A stretch of 64,000 bases of DNA from Branchipolynoe longqiensis (taxonomy: Eukaryota; Annelida; Polychaeta; Phyllodocida; Polynoidae): contig CM059186.1 of assembly GCA_030323885.1 (NCBI GenBank), positions 169,741,230 to 169,805,229 on the forward strand, written 5' to 3'. The position numbers were made by a program, and so were the translations under genes. Shown here piece after piece: positions 63,330 to 64,000 of the stretch (the first letter of the stretch is position 1; every line of letters begins with the position of its first letter). The notes beneath the pieces were generated by a model. It saw only the letters and a list, made by a program, of their open reading frames with translations, searched no databases and had not been told where the DNA came from.

Positions 63330-64000
63330 AGACGCAAGACAGGAGGTCAAGTTAAGTGCATGTGTATACGCATACACACACTCTAAATCGGCAGTCCGAT
63401 AGTTCTCAGTTCATGCCGTATTTTTAGATAAATATACTAGGTTCATAACTATAATCTACCATTCATTTCTTTCAAGTAGCTATTATATATAGCTATCCTA
63501 GGAGATACTTGAAATAAAAACAAGCCAAATTAATCTTAGCGTGCGCGTTGAAATACTGGACACCATAGACTTCAGCAGTAACAGGTTCTAATAAATTGAA
63601 TTAGTATTCAGTTCTATAGGAGCAACAGATGCTTTATAAGTGGCCAGTATCTAAGCTGGATATACAAGGATCAAATATAGATAAGTGTTTTGTTTTTGAA
63701 AAGTTGATGCCTTCATCGGACTACGCAACTTTAAACTATAAAACGGGAATTCCATTCATATTTGTGTTGACATGACTTCCAAGCTGTTAAGATTTAGAAA
63801 ATATTCACTTGAATACAAATATAGTGGCCAAGTCTAGTTTGATATCTGCAATATGTAAGTCCTGTAACCGCAATAGTTTACTCTGCCACTCTAGTATTTT
63901 GTTGATGACCATAAGAATTTGTGGTTAAGTCAATAATCGCAATATTTATTAAACTTTGTTTAATAAATAAAGGAAGTTCTCAGAAGCACCACCGACGCGT
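63330..64000. other. Intron sequence to the right edge
   Basis: It is AT-rich and no exon fitting the missing DCAF1 N-terminus was found. Part of it (63420-63720) resembles 12230-12480 and 56500-56760, for example AGTAACAGGTTCTA and TGCTTTATAAGTGGCCAG-like blocks, so a dispersed repeat is present. Confidence 0.5.

Noticed and set aside
63330..64000. First coding exons or promoter of DCAF1
   Set aside because: No frame fits the missing N-terminus with usable splice borders. They must lie beyond the window.

Overview
This is a eukaryotic, intron-rich and repeat-rich window, most likely from a mollusc or another lophotrochozoan. The sequence shows spliced minus-strand exons with GT..AG borders, CR1/L2-, Jockey- and RTE-like LINEs, Ty3/gypsy-like and DIRS-like retroelements, tRNA-derived SINEs, many short inverted-repeat elements, and satellites. 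The taxon is inference only. Part of the basis is a short dispersed repeat ending near GTCGTTAAATAAAA, a type I recall as common in gastropod and bivalve genomes.

The only host gene I can support is DCAF1 (VprBP), the DDB1-CUL4 substrate receptor. It lies on the minus strand from beyond the right edge down to its stop codon at 9955. I place 31 coding exons (63322 down to 9955). Their phases join throughout, giving 4206 nt: 1401 residues plus a stop. Only the first hundred or so residues are missing. The protein runs in the usual order: armadillo-like helical N-terminal half, LisH motif, WD40 propeller with a WDLR DDB1-binding box, and an acidic tail.

Layout. Positions 1-7000 are a pile-up of broken retroelements: CR1/L2-like and Jockey-like LINE pieces, a Ty3/gypsy-like element cut in two by a tiny SINE, and a DIRS-like element with gag and RT. 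Positions 7000-9950 hold a MITE and the DCAF1 3' UTR. From 9955 to the right edge is DCAF1. Its introns hold a nearly full-length LINE (about 16970-22290), other LINE fragments, at least twelve copies of one tRNA-derived SINE, several CAGGG-ended MITE families, and large tandem arrays at 14.3-14.9, 24.1-25.6, 26.4-27.4, 35.6-38.2 and 57.4-58.7 kb.

The strongest new candidate is the intronic LINE. Its intact 478-residue ORF1 carries an L1-ORF1p-like RNA-binding region followed by a NADAR (YbiA-type) domain. That fold removes ADP-ribose or acts on NAD-derived nucleotides, and its presence suggests a retrotransposon that may counter host ADP-ribosylation. The second notable pattern is that several tandem arrays in DCAF1 were seeded from its own splice junctions. 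They produce rows of decoy exons or splice sites beside exons 4, 25 and 26.
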